Part shown: positions 62,837 through 64,000 of the stretch, one piece after another | Numbering within the stretch: the stretch's first letter is position 1 | Layout of the letters: each line of letters begins with the position of its first letter | Assembly: GCF_000425065.1 (NCBI RefSeq) | Contig: NZ_AULB01000022.1 | Location: forward strand, 1-64,000 | Source of the DNA: Actinomadura rifamycini DSM 43936 | GTDB taxonomy: Bacteria; Actinomycetota; Actinomycetes; Streptosporangiales; Streptosporangiaceae | Direction: 5' to 3' | Length of the DNA stretch: 64,000 nucleotides | Translations under genes and position numbers: made by a program | The notes under the pieces: model-generated | What the model saw: only the letters and a program-made list of their open reading frames with translations | Databases searched by the model: none | What the model was told of the DNA's origin: nothing

Positions 62837-64000
62837 GTGGGACACGTCGAAGTCGGGCATGTGCGGCATACCTTGCCCGACGGCCGGGTCCTGCTGGACG
62901 ACGCGTCGTTCCGGGTCGGCGAAGGGGTGACGGCCGCGCTCGTCGGGCCGAACGGCGCCGGGAAGACGACCATGCTGCGGCTGATCGCGGGCGACCTGGC
63001 GCCGCAGGAGGGCACCGTCGCGCACAGCGGCGGGCTCGGCGTGATGCGGCAGTTCGTCGGCAACGTCCGGGACGACTCCTCGGTGCACGATCTGCTCCTG
63101 TCGGTCGCGCCGCCGCGCGTCCGGGAGGCCGCGGCGGCCGTGGAGGCCGCCGAGCTCGCGATGATGGAACGCGACGACGAGCCCACGCAGCTCCGCTACG
63201 CGAACGCGCTCGCGGGCTGGGGCGACGCGGGCGGCTACGAGATCGAGGTGCTCTGGGACGCCTGCTGCGTCGCGGCCCTCGGCGTCCCGTACGACTCGTG
63301 CCGGTGGCGCGAGGTCCGCACGCTCTCGGGCGGCGAGCAGAAACGGCTCGTCCTGGAGGCCCTGCTGCGCGGCCCCGACGAGGTGCTCCTCCTCGACGAG
63401 CCCGACAACTACCTCGACGTCCCCGGCAAGCAGTGGCTCGAGGAGCGGCTCCGCGAGACGCCGAAGACCGTCCTGATCGTCTCGCACGACCGGGAGCTCC
63501 TCGACGCCGCCGCCGACCGGATCGTCACCGTCGAGGCGGGGCGTGTGTGGGTGCACGGCGGCCGGTTCGCGACGTACGCCGAGGCGCGCCGCGACCGCAA
63601 CGAGCGCCTGGAGGAGCTGCGGCGCCGGTGGGACGAGGAGCACGCGAAGCTCAAGCAGCTCGTCATGATGCTCAAGAACAAGGCGACGTTCAACGACTCG
63701 ATGGCGTCCCGCTACCAGGCGGCGCAGACGCGGCTGCGGCGGTTCGAGGAGGCGGGCCCGCCCGAGGTCCCGCCCCGCGACCAGTCGATCAAGATGCGGC
63801 TGCGCGGCGGGCGCACCGGCAAGCGCGCGGTGATCTGCGAGGGCCTGGAGCTCACCGGGCTGATGAAGCCGTTCGACGCGGAGATCTGGTACGGCGAGCG
63901 GGTCGCGGTGCTCGGGTCGAACGGGTCCGGGAAGTCGCACTTCCTGCGGCTGCTCGCGTCCGTCGCCGAGACGGTCCCGCGCGGCACCGCGCCCGTCGCG
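62837..64000 (+). CDS. ABC-F type ATPase, cut by window edge
   Basis: 388 residues from GTG 62837 (GGGGGAG upstream). First ATPase domain complete: VGPNGAGKTTMLRLIAGDL, LSGGEQKRLVLEALLRGPDE, LLLDEPDNYLDVPGKQWLEE. The linker helices follow (about 240-305, ERLEELRRRWDEEHAKLKQL). The second domain begins at about 325 with Walker A LGSNGSGKSHFLRLLASV near the end. Two ATPase domains and no membrane segments mark ABC-F proteins, which act on ribosomes in translation or antibiotic resistance. The product is incomplete at the right edge. Confidence 0.88.
   Translation, partial: MGHVEVGHVRHTLPDGRVLLDDASFRVGEGVTAALVGPNGAGKTTMLRLIAGDLAPQEGTVAHSGGLGVMRQFVGNVRDDSSVHDLLLSVAPPRVREAAAAVEAAELAMMERDDEPTQLRYANALAGWGDAGGYEIEVLWDACCVAALGVPYDSCRWREVRTLSGGEQKRLVLEALLRGPDEVLLLDEPDNYLDVPGKQWLEERLRETPKTVLIVSHDRELLDAAADRIVTVEAGRVWVHGGRFATYAEARRDRNERLEELRRRWDEEHAKLKQLVMMLKNKATFNDSMASRYQAAQTRLRRFEEAGPPEVPPRDQSIKMRLRGGRTGKRAVICEGLELTGLMKPFDAEIWYGERVAVLGSNGSGKSHFLRLLASVAETVPRGTAPVA

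Overview
The window is about 64 kb of very GC-rich DNA (roughly 70-75% by eye) with densely packed genes, many GTG starts, ATGA/GTGA stop-start overlaps and few Shine-Dalgarno-poor genes that look leaderless. Gene content (XRE-DUF5753/DUF397 pair, Spo0M, SARP-type AfsR-like regulator, SpoIIE-family phosphatases, DUF6328, SSI-like inhibitor, ECF42 and SigR-type sigma factors) points to a sporulating actinomycete; an Actinomadura-like member of the Streptosporangiales is my best guess, not proven.

Layout: 1-4565 two FtsX-like permeases (first one cut by the left edge); 4650-7895 an AfsR/SARP-like regulator; 8045-9369 an FMN reductase with a tandem-repeat N-terminus and a DHFR-like protein; 9395-11655 a TetR regulator divergent from a two-gene ABC-2 exporter around a palindromic operator; 11687-12613 an orphan XRE-DUF5753 regulator; 12805-15528 an ECF42 operon (candidate ECF42 promoter, DGPF protein, sigma factor, PLP dehydratase); 15525-21048 a serine hydrolase, a DUF6493-like protein and a primary-like (group 2) sigma factor; 21173-24544 pyruvate carboxylase; 24847-27745 a coupled MinD-like/small/DUF6177 operon that resembles a type VII secretion accessory module; 27786-29604 a CPBP protease, PadR regulator and HAAS-type membrane protein; 29814-31993 a small basic protein and a membrane Ser/Thr kinase with a SapA-like external domain; 32258-34953 a WhiJ/BldB-like pair, an RsbW-like kinase and a STAS antagonist; 35107-40492 an M16 peptidase pair, a Spo0M-like protein and a membrane coiled-coil protein; 40493-47127 a SpoIIE phosphatase followed by a small globular protein and a 1112-residue low-complexity repeat protein; 47416-50563 a secreted M14 carboxypeptidase with a frameshift; 51096-56065 a SigR-type sigma without its anti-sigma gene, an SSI-like inhibitor, a CBS protein, an ANTAR protein and a second SpoIIE phosphatase; 56200-57353 tandem DUF6328 membrane proteins; 57381-60743 two different prolyl-tRNA synthetases head to head; 60791-64000 a DUF4429 protein, a LacI regulator and an ABC-F ATPase cut by the right edge.

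Working together: the middle of the window is rich in stress/partner-switching parts (an RsbW-like kinase, a STAS protein, two SpoIIE phosphatases, an ANTAR protein). Three starts (the group 2 sigma gene and both DUF6328 genes) carry the same GNNT-N15/16-GGGTA(C/A) element 9-10 nt before the start codon, which matches the promoter class known for Streptomyces sigma-B, so they may form part of one stress regulon. No RNA genes, CRISPR arrays, insertion sequences or attachment sites were seen.
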